Source: Membranipora membranacea (Eukaryota > Bryozoa > Gymnolaemata > Cheilostomatida > Membraniporidae). From it: DNA of 60,000 nucleotides. The notes under the pieces are model-generated. The model was not told the DNA's origin, did not search any database, and saw only the letters and a list, made by a program, of their open reading frames with translations. Numbering within the stretch: position 1 is the stretch's first letter; each line of letters begins with the position of its first letter. The DNA lies in the NCBI GenBank assembly GCA_914767715.1, contig OU612071.1:15126948-15186947 (forward strand), in the 5' to 3' direction. The translations under genes were made by a program, and so were the position numbers. Of the stretch, positions 21,641 through 33,241 are shown in pieces.

Positions 21641-23730
21641 TAGCACTACCCACATCTTCTTTATCTGACCCTCGATGCGGCTGTGATAGCTATCCGCTGC
21701 AATGAAAGAGTGTCTAGTAAAAAAGTGCTTGAATGTGACCTTATCAGAGGACTGACGGTTTTCTTATTCTGGTAGCATCAAATGTTAAACCAGATTACTA
21801 TCTTCCTCTTCATTGACATCTTTGTGCTTCTAGAATTCAGGTCATTATGTCGCCATTTTCAATGCTCTTCTTCCAGTAGTTATCTCATGCCACAGGTTTA
21901 CAATAATGGGCTTTATTGGTGTTGTCCATCCAGGTGGACAGCAGTGCAACAAGCAGCTGGTTTATATATATCCATCCTAGGAAGAATGGTTTAGCTTGTT
22001 GCATCTGGGTCAACATAAACACTGCGTGAAGATCCAAAGAACCTTGAAAATCTATTCAATATTTTATCTCGCAGCTCATCCTCTCTATCTCATTCCTCTT
22101 GCTCTCTCCCGTTCCTTTGCTGCCCTTCCAAAAGTTCTGCGTCCGTCTTCCTGGGCTTAGTCTATAACTCAATGCTGATGTATCATTTGTTCATCAATAT
22201 TTCCCTATTCTATTTTATATCTTAAAGAAGTCTTGTTTATTACTTTAAAACAGTATTCTGGTTTTTCCTGCAATCTTTTATTGCACATTTGCATGGGGAC
22301 TCACAATTTCCAGCACAGCTTGTTTTCCATTATGAATGTCTGTTGGGCGCTATCTTCTATTTTAGCGAATGCACTCCTACATCTACTTAGGCTATGGCCA
22401 TCTGTGTGTGAGGAACGGAAAAGGTTCCCGCATATACTTATAAAGTATATGCTGTGAGGAACGGAAAAGGAAGTTACTCTGAATAACTCCAAGTTCCAAC
22501 ACGTAATTTATTGAATTTAATTATCTTTGTGTATTCAATTTGGAGTTGTTTGCTCCTTCTATAAAATCTATGAATGAATATCTCGATGATGTAGTTCAGG
22601 TTCTGTGTGTGTGTGTGTGTAAATTTGGTAGCACTCAATTAACCACATGTGTCAGTTAACCTTGGCAAAATTTCAAGAGACACACAGCTGGCTTCCCTTT
22701 CCAGGTTTAGAGAAACCCTTAGAATTGTTTATAAGTCTGACCACTCTTGAACTAAGGAGAAGTTGGCTCCTTAGTCATTCAAAGGGCAGCTCCTGCCAAT
22801 CAATTGGGCTAGCAGAGAGCTTGTTATAAGCTTGAGACAATACTCATGCACCACAAAGCGATTGATAACTGTATATGGTTTATGAACTCGTGGCAATAAT
22901 AAATATTAGCCTGTGGTTCGTAGTTTAATATATATATTGCGTAGTTATCTATAAATAATCTCACTTATTTGTGGAGATTTGACCTCCAACAAGGTTGTTG
23001 GACTTTGTTTAGTGCCTGGAAGTCCAATAAGGTGACACCTGCAGTTGTATTAGAATCACAGGCCTTGTAACCAATTGATAGACTACAGACTTCAATTCAC
23101 TTCTCTGTCTAGAATGTGAATAGCTCTAGGCCGCTTCAAATTTGGCTTTAATTTTAGCTTGATACTTTAATTGACCAATCACAATTCTAGTTCAAAGTAT
23201 CTTTGACTACTCAAAGGTAATAAAATTCTTGATGCTTTAATAAGGATGATAATTTTGCAAGGTCAAAGACTGTGTTAACGACTCTTGAATCCTGATACTC
23301 GGTGGTTGTTTACAACTCAATAATTTAATCAAGCGGATGCTTAGTTGAGGTTGTTTTGTTGTAAATTTAGAAGTGAATACAAAATGTCAATTTAAAAATG
23401 TAAAAGAATAAAATTATTAATAAAAAAAATAATAATCTTTTTCAAACTAAAATATAATTACCAATATATCCTGGGTCCTCTTGCTTACAATATATCCAGT
23501 CTCCAAAGTGTGAATAATCCAGAGTAAAAATAATTCATGGTAAAATTTATTCTCAAAATATTTATCTGAATTAAAATCAGATCTATAAAAAATATGAAGT
23601 GCTTTTCTACATGTTTCTACGGTTATAATGTGTTTTTGTATCCGGTGAGCACTTGTCTTTTTTGCACTCGAATTTTCCTCCTTTTATACACTCCGGTGGT
23701 GCTTGCTGAAATCTTTCATCATTCCCAAGA
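21641..23730. other. No gene recognised
   Basis: AT-rich sequence with a (TG)8 microsatellite at 22604-22620 and a duplicated 18-mer TGTGAGGAACGGAAAAGG at about 22406 and 22453. Short frames lack motifs. Confidence 0.4.
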
Positions 23731-23971
23731 CTCTTATCCTTCATCCTTGTGCTGCTTTATCGCGGGTGTGGTGATGTTTTCCCTGTAAAAAGGATGTTTT
23801 GTTCTCAGTCTTTCTTACATTGATTGCACGATTGCACCTTATGTGGAAATTCTTATCCTTCATCCTTGCGCTGCTTTATCGCGGGTGTGGTGATGTTCTC
23901 CCTGTAAATGAAATGTTTTGCTCTCAGTCTTTCTTACATCATTGATTGCACGATTGCACCTTATGTGGAAA
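23731..23971 (+). repeat. Tandem duplication of a 120-bp unit
   Basis: Two copies starting TTATCCTTCATCCTTG and ending CACCTTATGTGGAAAT, about 95 percent identical. Confidence 0.92.
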
Positions 23972-24006
23972 TAGTACACAAGACAATCTCATTGGCTGAA
24001 GCACTA

Positions 24007-24103
24007 TGACACGTAGTCTATTTTAAACCAAACCTTTGTATTGACTGTATTATTATGACGCGCAGTCTATTTTAAACAAAACATTTTCATTGGCTGTCTT
24101 TAC
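24007..24103 (+). repeat. Tandem duplication of a 48-bp unit
   Basis: Two copies of a unit around GTCTATTTTAAAC-AAAC, diverged by several substitutions. Confidence 0.8.
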
Positions 24104-24900
24104 TTTAAGACAGTGGAATTTCCAGTGTCCTATAATAATACGTGATCCAGTAAAGTCAGGAGTTATCCTGCATTATAAAAGGGAAAGACAACTTGTGAAA
24201 CAGCAGTTAATGGAACTGATATCTAGCTTGTCTTGCTGCTGTCACGATAGCTAATAGTGAATGAATATGTGATGCAACATCAGGGTCAAATATAAAGAGC
24301 AAATATTTGCCAATAACCATGGATGTCATTTATAAAGGCTGTTCTATTTTCTAGCTGAGCTAATGGCATCTGCGGTAACCAAGCGTGGCAGTTTTGGGTT
24401 GCTCGCTGTTTTTCTCTAGGCTATTGTCTCCAGACGAACGGCTGGAGAGGAGGCTTGGGTGTATTCCAAGGGTGTTGCCTCCAATGTGTTTACTGCATTT
24501 TTGCCTACTTCGATACACTTGCCCAGTGTGTCAAGGTTTGGAAACTGTAAGTTAATTAAAAGTTCAAGACTCAAAACTCATTCTTGTAAACGGTCAAAGA
24601 CTGTATATTATCATGATTATATAGTTTGATGTCAACCAAAAGGAAGGAGGAAGGATGTGAGGTTAACTTTTATTAATGTGATAATGATATATATATATTA
24701 CGTAATTATAGGTGGATGAAGTTGCTCCTATACTGAACTGAAGTGGCTTTGATCGTCAAAAGAACATCAATTATCCATTATATTCATACATATTTTATAA
24801 CTGCAAATATATGTAGAGAAACTCAAAGAAAAGCGTAATATTTATAATAATTCAAGCCGGGCTGAGCTTGGAGCTGTTTCATTTTTTCTGTGCTGACATG
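24104..24900. other. No gene recognised
   Basis: AT-rich stretch before the duplicated region; no motif found. Confidence 0.4.
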
Positions 24901-24959
24901 TGTCACAGTATAGACAGTGGAAATTGCTTTGCTTAGTGGTAAGAAACATGTTGTTGTGT

Positions 24960-25200
24960 GTACTTCGGTTACTGCTATTGCCTGGTCTCCTTTGATCGAT
25001 TCTGTGAGCTCAGACGGCTATTTTGCAAACATTATGTTCCCTCCGAAGCCCAATTTTCCTCCTATACAAAACAGAGCAGAATACAACCGCCCTCTCGTCG
25101 TCACAGAAGCCAGAGAGAATCCACACTCTGCAGTATCTCACTAAGATCACAAATATTAATACCTTCACACACCTCACAAGCTCACACACCACATTGTTCT
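24960..25200. repeat. Segmental repeat block shared with 58850-59070
   Basis: CCTATACAAAACAGAGCAGA with the ACAACC-CCCTCT stretch that follows matches CTATATAGACCAGTGCAAAA with ACAACCACCCTCT at 58.9 kb. In the 58.9-kb copy the minus strand carries TATATAGG, so this may be a promoter-proximal part of the duplicated family; that is inference. Confidence 0.5.
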
Positions 25201-25234
25201 TCCTGGACCCCTAAAATTCTGTCCTCAACTTTTT

Positions 25235-25575
25235 TGTCCGACGCTCTAGCACTTTTCAACATATTGCGCAAGAGAAACACATTGCAAACGGTCTGCCTAC
25301 ATAACCTGATAACAGTGTTTTAACAGAAAGTTAATGATAGCTGAAAAAAACATCAATCATGAGCAGTCTAGACAGGAATTGCAGCCATCAAGACTACTTG
25401 CAAATCAAGCTGGTGTATATTTCATTATTTCATTATCATTATGGTGTATAAATATTTATGTCATCACTTGACGTCTGTGTAATAGAAATGGGAGTGCAAT
25501 GCCAAATCAGTTTCATGGTTCAACTAACATGGCATACTGCATGATGTCGACATGCAGAAACCGACCAAAAGATAG
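25235..25575. repeat. Direct repeat flanking the proline-rich relic, left copy
   Basis: Long match to 26318-26755: TTTTCAACATATTGCGCAA, GGTCTGCCTACATAACCTGA, GACAGGAATTGCAGCCATCA and ACATGGCATACTGCATGATG all recur in order. A shorter diverged version lies near 46980-47070. Confidence 0.85.
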
Positions 25576-25826
25576 GTTAGCAATATTATTTTTAATGTTT
25601 TCAACTGTTTTGGAATATTCGGACATGATTTACACTGCAAATATAATGTCATGATAACATAACAATAACAACAAATATAATATAACAAATTACAACAAAT
25701 TTAGCAATTTTGCCATGCGTGTAATACCCGATGCATCACTATGGTGGAGTACGGAGACCATATCAGTACTAAAGATCATGAAAATCTCAGCTTGAATAGT
25801 CAAGACAACTTTCGTCCAAGGCATCC

Positions 25827-26190
25827 TCAATTCAATGCGCCTGACACGTCAGTAGTATTTAGCCCCTCATCCAACACTTCTTGTATCAACTCATTCTCAT
25901 GGGGGGAGTATATAACACTCATCAGATCCGAATGATCTGGGTGTGGACCCGATACGTCACCCACATAGGTTGACGGTGACTGGGGTGGCGGTTGTGGTGG
26001 AAACGGGAAGCGAATTGGTATGTGAATTCGTTTAAGTACGGTTGATATGCATTAGGGGGCAATGGAGGAGGAATAGGATAGTCATAATTCGAGGGTCCGG
26101 GGACAGGAAGCTGTGGGGGAGGCTGACTAAAATGTAGCAGGGCATGTGGCCTCGTAGGTATAAAGTCAAACTGCCCTAGAAAAGGCGGCC
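25827..26190 (-). pseudogene. Proline-rich coding relic
   Basis: From about 26185 the minus strand reads FSQPPPQLPVPGPSNYDYP and PIPPPLPPNAYQPY; after a frameshift it continues RFPFPPQPPPQSPSTYVGDV and ends with an acidic tail (SPHENELIQEVLDEGL ... GALN) at a stop at 25827. Two proline-rich runs in different frames point to a single disordered, proline-rich region broken by an indel. It lies between two direct repeats. Function unknown; such tails occur in transposon proteins and adaptor proteins alike. Confidence 0.45.
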
Positions 26191-26317
26191 GTGGGACTGG
26201 GCATCATCGATTCAATTAGCCTGATACGCAGTGGAAAAGGCCGCTTGGCTCTCAGCATTAATACAGGCGGCTCCAACCTTAATACAATGAAAAGGGACCT
26301 TATACCTTATATTGTCC

Positions 26318-26755
26318 CGACGCTTTAGCAGTTTTCAACATATTGCGCAAATGAAACACTTTTCAAACGGTCTGCCTACATAACCTGATAACAGTGTTTT
26401 AACAGAAAGTTAATGATAACTGAACAAAAAAACATCAATCATGAGCAGTTTAGACAGGAATTGCAGCCATCAAGACTTCTTGCAAATCAAGCTGGTGTGT
26501 ATTTCATCATTTCATTATTTATATTATGGTGTAATAAATATATATGTTATGACGTGACATCTGTGTTATAGAAATTCAAACCGCATAAAAGAAATTCAAA
26601 CAGGAAGTTCTCAGGAGACTGTAACAAGACGGACCCAAACCTCTGAACAGGCTCTATATTCAGATGGCAGTACAATGCCAAATCAGATTCAAGGTTCAAA
26701 TAACATGGCATACTGCATGATGTCGACATGCAGACACAAACCAAAAGTTAGGCGA
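26318..26755. repeat. Direct repeat flanking the proline-rich relic, right copy
   Basis: Partner of 25235-25575. It carries an extra segment near 26580-26660 that the left copy lacks. Confidence 0.85.
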
Positions 26756-27189
26756 GAAGGAAGGAGATACGACAACCAGATATAATAGGAAGTTGCCAAA
26801 AACTTGATGCAGAACGCCATTCGTTGGTCCACTGTATAACAACCCGCCGTAACGGGCCAGTAATGCTGGATCCAGAAAGAGCTTTGAGTATCCCCTTCAC
26901 TTCTTCTTGTTTAGGCTACCTGAAATATGATAAAACAACATGATGCAGAAAAAAATTGGAGCAAACAATTCCTTATTGATCAATAGCAGGTTGAATCTTA
27001 TGCATAGAGGAAAACATATGGTCTGAATTAGATGATTATAGTGAAGCGTTCTGTTAGCATGGTGCAGATTCTAAGGCGCACTACCCTTGGAGTCGCAATG
27101 CACTTTTATTGAGCAATTTTAGCATCCTCTGTCAATGTTAAACTTTTTAATCACATTTGTCCTGTCCTCCATTTCTGGGCAATTCTCAA

Positions 27190-27530
27190 TTTTCATTACA
27201 AAATCCTATCTCTTCAGACATCTTTACTCCAGTTAACTGCTGCAAAATCGTCTCGTGATTCAGTAAGAATCTCCATAAATGTCTGTGTCATATTGATAAC
27301 GTTCAATGGCAGCTATTTATTTTGTGGATGATTTTTATAGCTGTGTTGAATGGTAGGTACTGATCGCGAAAAACCCTCTGCTTTAACAATTACGATATTT
27401 GATTCTAATTGGCCTTTCTCGCCCTGTCGATCTTTTCTCAGGCTGGTTCTCAGTGTATCAACTATTGAAATGATTTTGTACCATGTTTCCTTACACAGTG
27501 GACTGGGCATGCTCCAGCATAACAAGTCTT
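27190..27530 (-). pseudogene. Duplicated exon family, block 5 (copy 1)
   Basis: The minus frame from 27525 reads PLCKETWYKIISIVDT and ends near HSYKNHPQNK. After a stop and frameshift the piece ERYQYDT and then ESRDDFAAVNWSKDV follows. The same order recurs at 53960-54300 (LCEKTWSKITSIVNTG ... ERYQYDNENFLGILVESQDD ... NWTKTSQEIGLPNDKGEWP) and partly at 41090-41216 and 58490-58600. I do not recognise the protein. Frames are broken here. Confidence 0.5.
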
Positions 27531-27789
27531 CCTTAGCTGGCTAGCTAAGTGTACCAGCAGACCAGTCATTAGTTTTTGACAAGCATACTTTACAACACTT
27601 TGTGCATGACTTTTTATCTCATGGCCCAGGAAAATATTTATTTCTACTTATTAGCATAATGCATACAGACCTGCAGGTGGTAATGTGTAGATTTGAAATG
27701 ACGGACAGTAGTATTATTTTTAAATGTTTTGGAATATTCGGACATGTTTTACGTTGCAAACATAGCATCATATCTTGTTATTGTTGTTG

Positions 27790-28340
27790 TCAGCTACAAG
27801 TAGAGTCTGATTACCGATGAATACCAGGCAATGTTAGTCTTCGGATGATATTTCCCTGCTACAAAATTGTGAAAAGAATAGTGTGTTTTGGTACAAACTA
27901 TATCCTGATCAAATTTCAAATGAATCCATAATAATGTGTCATGTATAGCACTCTTTTTTTTTCTAAATTCAGGATGCCTTCATCAATCTCTGTGCTCCCC
28001 ATCTAATATTTCTGTGTGTGCGAATAATCTGGAAGCATTTTCAGTGTATATTGCTTATGCTTTGTCTTGGATGGGCACGAACGTCCCTCAGAAATGTGAA
28101 ACGAGACAAAACCATTGCCCATGCTATTCATTGACACGTGTAGATTGGTCGGTCGGGGGTGAAACCGCTATTTTCATATAAGATAGATTTATCTTTGAAG
28201 TAGGCCTACATCTCATCTCCAATCCCTGCTCCAGTTTTCCTATCAGGTCTGGGAGAACTATTATTAGTTGTTCATTTTCAGTTGCTCCTTTTATTTCCTT
28301 TTCACCGTGGTCGCTAGGGATAGACTCGTCTCTCAAGCTT
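27790..28340 (-). pseudogene. Charged coding relic in duplicated block
   Basis: The minus frame 28336-28124 reads DESIPSDHGEKEIKGATENE and then LIIVLPDLIGKLEQGLEM. The block CTACAAGTAGAGTCTGATT-CCGA near 27790-27830 is repeated at 59008-59045, so this is part of the segmental duplication. Role unknown. Confidence 0.35.
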
Positions 28341-28575
28341 CTTGGATTTCCGTTTACACCTTTGTTTTAGTTCTCCGGGATCGGAGCGTGTTTGAATATG
28401 GGAATTCTTTTTTGTCTGTGAGATGCACTACTTGAGCAAGATAAATGTTATCTTATTCATACCTGTCAACCTTCAGCAACTATTCACATGGCTGGAGATT
28501 CGCTTTGAAAATTCTGTAAAAACAGTGATAGATTGCATCAAGAGAGGCATTGTGCGAGTTTTTTAAAAATTTTAT

Positions 28576-29217
28576 TCATACCATGACACACTTGAAAAGA
28601 GTAAGTATTGTAAGCAAGTATAATACTAGAAATGCAATGGCAGGAATTATGAAGCTCAACAGTAAGAGCCAATATTTTGCTGGTACACTCGCTTCTCCCC
28701 TCTCTCCTAGCCTTCGTTCTCTTGTCCTAATAAACTGTTTGATCGTCTCGGACATTTGCCTTGCTAAAAATTGGCCTGGGTTGGCCTCGTCCCTTAGTTT
28801 TTCTGGTCTAAAATATAAATCCTGGCTGCCGCTCTGCCTTCCGAATACTCCTGCTGTGAGGCAGGGAGTCCCTTCATCATTTCGCGAGTTAAGATCACAG
28901 ATCATGTGATTTAATCTGTTCACTATCCCCCAGTGATCGGGTGTGAGTGATCGGGGGGATAAAATGGGCATAGTATCACATCGGTCCTTGCTGCAAATTC
29001 TCTTAGTGTCATCTCGTATGCTAATAGCATGGGGCCCGCTGCGTGGGTTTCCCCCCTTTGACAATGTCTGGTATCCCTGGTATTGTCTCATGTGAAATAG
29101 TGTAGACCCCGGGTAGCTAAAAGTATCGATCTCAGGGAGGTCCAGGTATCTCATTATGCTGTTACCGATGACAACGTAGGTGTTGTTAGTTGCCATCTCT
29201 TCATTCCTAAATCTCAA
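28576..29217 (-). CDS. Third ORF of the gypsy element: SGNH-hydrolase-like domain plus C-terminal membrane segment
   Basis: An uninterrupted 213-codon frame follows the pol region, in the place where envelope genes sit in gypsy/errantivirus-type elements. Residues 14-23 read YVVIGNSIMR and 33-39 FSYPGST, resembling block I (GDS) and the following PG turn of SGNH/GDSL hydrolases, with Asn19 replacing the usual Asp. The middle is polar. Residues about 184-208 form one long hydrophobic stretch (YWLLLLSFIIPAIAFLVLY), which would anchor the protein in a membrane with a short tail. No signal peptide, furin site or fusion peptide is seen, so it is not a typical envelope. An internal start at residue 8 (MATNN) is as plausible as the first ATG. 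The frame is intact although gag and pol next to it are broken. Confidence 0.6.
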   Translation of the reverse strand: MRFRNEEMATNNTYVVIGNSIMRYLDLPEIDTFSYPGSTLFHMRQYQGYQTLSKGGNPRSGPHAISIRDDTKRICSKDRCDTMPILSPRSLTPDHWGIVNRLNHMICDLNSRNDEGTPCLTAGVFGRQSGSQDLYFRPEKLRDEANPGQFLARQMSETIKQFIRTRERRLGERGEASVPAKYWLLLLSFIIPAIAFLVLYLLTILTLFKCVMV

Positions 29218-29442
29218 AATTCCTTCCTAACTCTCAAGTCTTTTTTAAACTATAAATTCTTTGCTAATTCCACTATCCTTTCCTTCCTACTACTTTGTCC
29301 TCTATCCACCTCTGTTCCTTCGACTCAATTCTACAACATAATAAGTTTTAATTACCGTCAATCCTAATAATACACAAACGACGGGTTTTGTTTTTTCTTT
29401 GCATTTCTACCGGGCCTCTTCCTTAGGTTGTACTAGTGGTTC

Positions 29443-30506
29443 CTAGCTACCCGAATAACTCTCTTTATTTCTCCTACCTTCTGCTATTGCAGTTGTTGGG
29501 TCTTCCACTGGCAATGGGCGTAAATGTTTTCTGGTCCGCCGCACTAGTCTCTTCTCTGTTTCAACCCAGTAACTGTTAGGTTCTTCCGCCTGGTATTTAA
29601 TCACTCCCTTCTTTCCTTTATCTTCCTGGCTAATCTATATCCACACTAATTGGCCTTCCTTCAGCTCCTCAACGTCTTTAGCTCTTCTTCCCCGGTCAAA
29701 GTTCGACTTTGTTCTTCTTTTCAAATGTGAGTCTCTCTCCTTAAATGACCCCCTGTCTGCTTGTTGTTCATGTTGTATTGGCAACTCGTTTCTCATTCTA
29801 CATCCGTAGAGTAACTCATCAGGTTGGGATCCACTTTCCAGTGGCGTCGTTCAATATGCCAAGAGTGCCTTGTCCTTATCCGCCTCCTTTTTCCACAACG
29901 CCTTTACAATCTCCACTCCTCTCTCTGCTAGTCACTTCGCCTGAGGGTGATGTGGACTGCTTGTAGAGTGTATTATGTTATACTCTTCCATAATTGATCT
30001 CCATCCCTGGGATACATAACAAGGGCCGTTATCTGTTCTAATCCTATTTGGTGCTCCTAATCTTGAGATGACTGCTCTAAATTTCTTGGCTAATTCTGCT
30101 CCTGTTAGTCCCTTCATCTCGACCACCTCGATCCACCTTGACTAATAATCTATGAAGAGTGCATAGTTCCTTCCCTCTAATTCGAATAAATCTGACGCTA
30201 TATGTGTCCAAGACTTGTCTGGCAGCTGGGTCTGTTTCAGCGGCAGATTTTGCATTCTCCTAAATTGAATGCGCTTGGGGCATACTTCAACCATATCTAT
30301 GATCTCTCTCCTAATGGTGGGCCACCAGATTGAATCCTGGCTTCTCCGGTATGTTTTACTATGCCTTGGTGCCCCGAATGCAAACTTCCCAACATTTGAG
30401 TTCTCATCTTCTTTGGAATGTATAACCGATTATTCATCATCACCATGCCGCTTTTCTCGCTTAATAGGTCTGCACTACCCTTAACTTGCCTCACTTCCCC
30501 TTTCAA
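29443..30506 (-). pseudogene. Gypsy integrase (zinc-binding part, catalytic core, C-terminal module)
   Basis: Integrase would insert the cDNA copy into host DNA. The frame 30506-30297 ends with an HHCC-like LHSGHQGIVKHTGEAR. After a frameshift come FELEGRNYALFID (first core Asp region) and, in the frame 30126-29932, RIRTDNGPCYVS (second Asp) and SPHHPQAK before the expected Glu region. The C-terminal part down to about 29443 reads KKGVIKYQA and RTRKHLRPLPVEDP. Stops and shifts separate these pieces. Confidence 0.82.
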
Positions 30507-30575
30507 TTCACCGGGCCATCCTTCTCTTATAAATTTGACAATATCCTGATACTCCTTATCTAATATGATTTCGAC

Positions 30576-31685
30576 CTATATCTCATCAATAAGATCATCT
30601 TCCTCGGCTGATAGTAGGCTCTGTATATGCATCTCCACCCGCGATATCTTAACTGCTTCATCATTGGTTGGTGGCCTTGACAAGAGATCTGCTATAAACA
30701 TCTTGTTCCCGGGCGTATGGAAAATGTCGTAGCAGTATCTCATCAACCTCATTTTAAACCTCTGGATTCTCAAGGGATGCTCCGAGAGGTCCTTGGATCC
30801 TAGTAGGGGTATCAACGGTTTATGGTCCGTTTCTATCTAAAACCGCCTTCGCACCAAATAGAAATCAAACTTTCCACATGCACATGTGATTGCTAATGCC
30901 TCTTCCTCAATTTGTCCGTATCTCCTCTCTGCATCTGTCAGTTTTCGTGACGCATATGCCACTGGTCTCCATTCTCCATTACCTTGGTTCTGTAGTAATG
31001 CTACACCTAGTGTATGGCAGCTAGCGTCCGCTGTCACCCTATGCTCCTTATTATAGTCGAACAGGGCCAATAGTGGAGAAGAGGTTATCAAGTCCTTACC
31101 TAATTCAAAACTTCTCTGATTAGTTTCCAGCCAAATCCATTCATTTTTCTGTCTGTCCAGCTCTCTGAGGGCCACTTCTGCTTCAGACAACTGGGGACTG
31201 TACCTACTCAAATAATTGACTATTGCCAAAAATCTTTGGAGACTTTTTCTGTCTGTTGGGGGTGGCATCTCTCTAATTGCTCTCTCTTTCTCGGGGTCTA
31301 CAATTATCCCCTTGGTGCTGAGTATGTGCCCCAAGAACTTCACTTCCTTAACGCCAAATTCACACTTGGACTTATTTAAGGTCATACCTGCCCTTTCTAT
31401 CTTTAAAAGTACCTCCCAAAGCCTTTTATCGTGCTCTTCTCTGTTCTTCCCTACTACTAATATATCGTCCATCATACAAACTACTCCTTCCATCCCTCCC
31501 AGAATCTTATTCATCTGTCGCTGAAAGAATTCTGGGGCTGCTGATATGCCAAAAGGCATTTTCCTATATTGATATCTGCCAAAAGGGGTGATAAAGGTTG
31601 TGTATTCCCTTGATTCCTCCTCTAATCTAACCTGCCAAAACCCTGAGTTGGCGTCCATTTTGCTAAAGTACTGGCTCCCTGCCAA
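30576..31685 (-). pseudogene. Gypsy reverse transcriptase and RNase H
   Basis: The 282-codon frame 31685-30837 starts within RT motif A (KMDANSGFW, Asp11), then FGRYQYRKMPFGISAAPEFF (motif B) and CMMDDILV (motif C, Asp73-74). RNase H follows with TADAS (Asp220) and EEEALAI. A stop near 30837 cuts the domain, and the frame 30815-30576 continues with DLLSRPPTNDE, holding the last catalytic Asp. The fingers part of RT is missing because the sequence joins directly to the protease. The catalytic palm itself is well kept, so the insertion is not very old. Confidence 0.88.
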
Positions 31686-31699
31686 CGACGATAAAGTTT

Positions 31700-32035
31700 A
31701 CCGAAGAGTTTTGGATGTCTTGTTTCAATGTCCCCGCTGCTAATGCTCCGTACTGTCATTACTAACTCTAATTTACTTATTTCTGGTTTGCCTAAAAGGT
31801 TGTTTTGGGCTCCCTCCAAGATGTAAGCTCTTCCTCTAACTGCTTGTCCCCATTCTGACAATAGGGGAATGTGTGTCCTGAATTTTATATTAACCTTATT
31901 ACCGTCGGCTCCTCTGAACTCTATCTTTGTTGATTTCCTCTCTAACCCCAGCCTATTTGCTGTCTCTGGTGTAATCACAGTGACGTCAGCTCCTGTGTCG
32001 ACTATAAACTTAACCATTTTCTTGTCGACTCTCAA
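31700..32035 (-). pseudogene. Gypsy aspartic protease
   Basis: The frame shows KFIVDTGADVTV with the catalytic DTGA at residues 13-16, then a LLGKPEISKLELV segment matching the (L)LG...L...... end of retroviral proteases. Near residue 113 the frame leaves the protease and runs out of frame into the RT palm, showing a deletion of the protease-RT spacer and RT fingers. Confidence 0.82.
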
Positions 32036-32074
32036 TCTTATTATGAAATTCTCGCTTTTCTTTCACCCTTGTAG

Positions 32075-33054
32075 TCATAATGATTCCTCTGATTCGCTCG
32101 AATACCCTGCCACTGCATTAACTTTGCTTTTGCTTGGGTCTTTTTGTCCTAATCGGCTTGGGCAGACTTTCGCTAGATGGCTGGTGCCTCCACAAACGTA
32201 GCACTTAAAGTTCGTGTTTCTACTTTTCGCTCCCATTTCTCTCTCATTCTTATCTCTACATTCCTTAGAGTCGTGTGCAAATCCTCCACACGTGTAGCAG
32301 CCTTCTTCCTCTTCCTCTGCCTCGCCCTCTCCCATATCCTCGACCTCTAAATCCCGAGTTGAAACTACTGCCATAATTGCTTGCTCCAACTCTATCTATG
32401 TTTTCCTGTTCTCCGTCCTGACTATAGTCGCCTGAATGTTTCTCCGCTACTTCGTCCACTCCTGATATGGGTTTTGGCTCGGTTCTTTGTAGGATCTTAG
32501 AAGCTGCCCTTGCTGACTCGTACCTGTTGCAAGTCTCCTTTACTTTTTGTAATGTCAGGTATTTCTTCGATAGCAACTCATTTCTTATCTTATCCACATG
32601 CATGCCTTTTATCACTACCTGAACGTTCATCTCCTCTTCTAATCCTCCCCATCGACAGGTACTTCCTCTCCTTTCTACTCTCTCGATAAATTTATTTATC
32701 TAACCTCTCCTCGCTATTTTGTTCCATTCCTAAGAACCTGTGTCGCAAAGCCACTATATTCTCTCGGCTTGCAAAATGCTCATCGAACGCGGTTTTAAGC
32801 CTTTCGTATTGCATGGTTTCCACTTCTATGTGTTCAAAAATGTTCATGCCGTATTCCCGCATACTATCAACTAGCAGAGCCGCATTTCTCTGCTCAATCT
32901 AAAAAATTAGTTGACGTTCGGTGCTGGCGGATCTCTTTGTTTTGACTCCATCACACTCTTTGTACCTGATTCCCGCTCCAATTACTGCCATCTCAAACCT
33001 CTTTATGAACTTTCTCCAGCACTCTAACTCTGCTCCTTGCTCAATGTTAAACAT
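32075..33054 (-). pseudogene. Gypsy gag with two CCHC zinc knuckles
   Basis: From an ATG at 33054 the capsid part reads CWRKFIKRFEMAVIGAG, a stop near 32890, then NAALLVDSMREYGMN and YERLKTAFDEHFASRENIVA. A 4-base direct duplication (TTTA twice, about 32691-32699 on the + strand) shifts the frame before IERVERRGSTCRWGGLEE. The nucleocapsid part has an RGRG-rich basic run and two CX2CX4HX4C knuckles (C31/C34/H39/C44 and C63/C66/H71/C76 of the frame 32389-32075), for binding genomic RNA. Two knuckles are common in animal gypsy lineages. Confidence 0.85.
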
Positions 33055-33223
33055 TGGTGTCTTCACACCCTTTCAAAATTATCCTTCCATTGCTTTAATA
33101 CTAAGGAGTTACCGGGAACCTTGCCAAATTTTATTGATTACATCACACTCCGCCAAATTCAAATTCTTTCAACTCTCTTTTCCTTCTCTAATTGCAACTC
33201 TCATGCCAATCCTCTCTAATTAT

Positions 33224-33241
33224 AGTTTAAATCTGACACCA
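33224..33241 (-). promoter_or_regulatory. tRNA primer-binding site of the gypsy element
   Basis: Directly after the LTR end (…ACTACA) the minus strand continues TGGTGTCAGATTTAAACT. TGG pairs with the CCA end of a tRNA and begins nearly all such sites. The tRNA species cannot be named without a tRNA set. Confidence 0.65.

Noticed and set aside
28454-28475. CATACCTGTCAACC as a transposon end
   Set aside because: Resembles ends of some MITEs, but no matching inverted end was found nearby.
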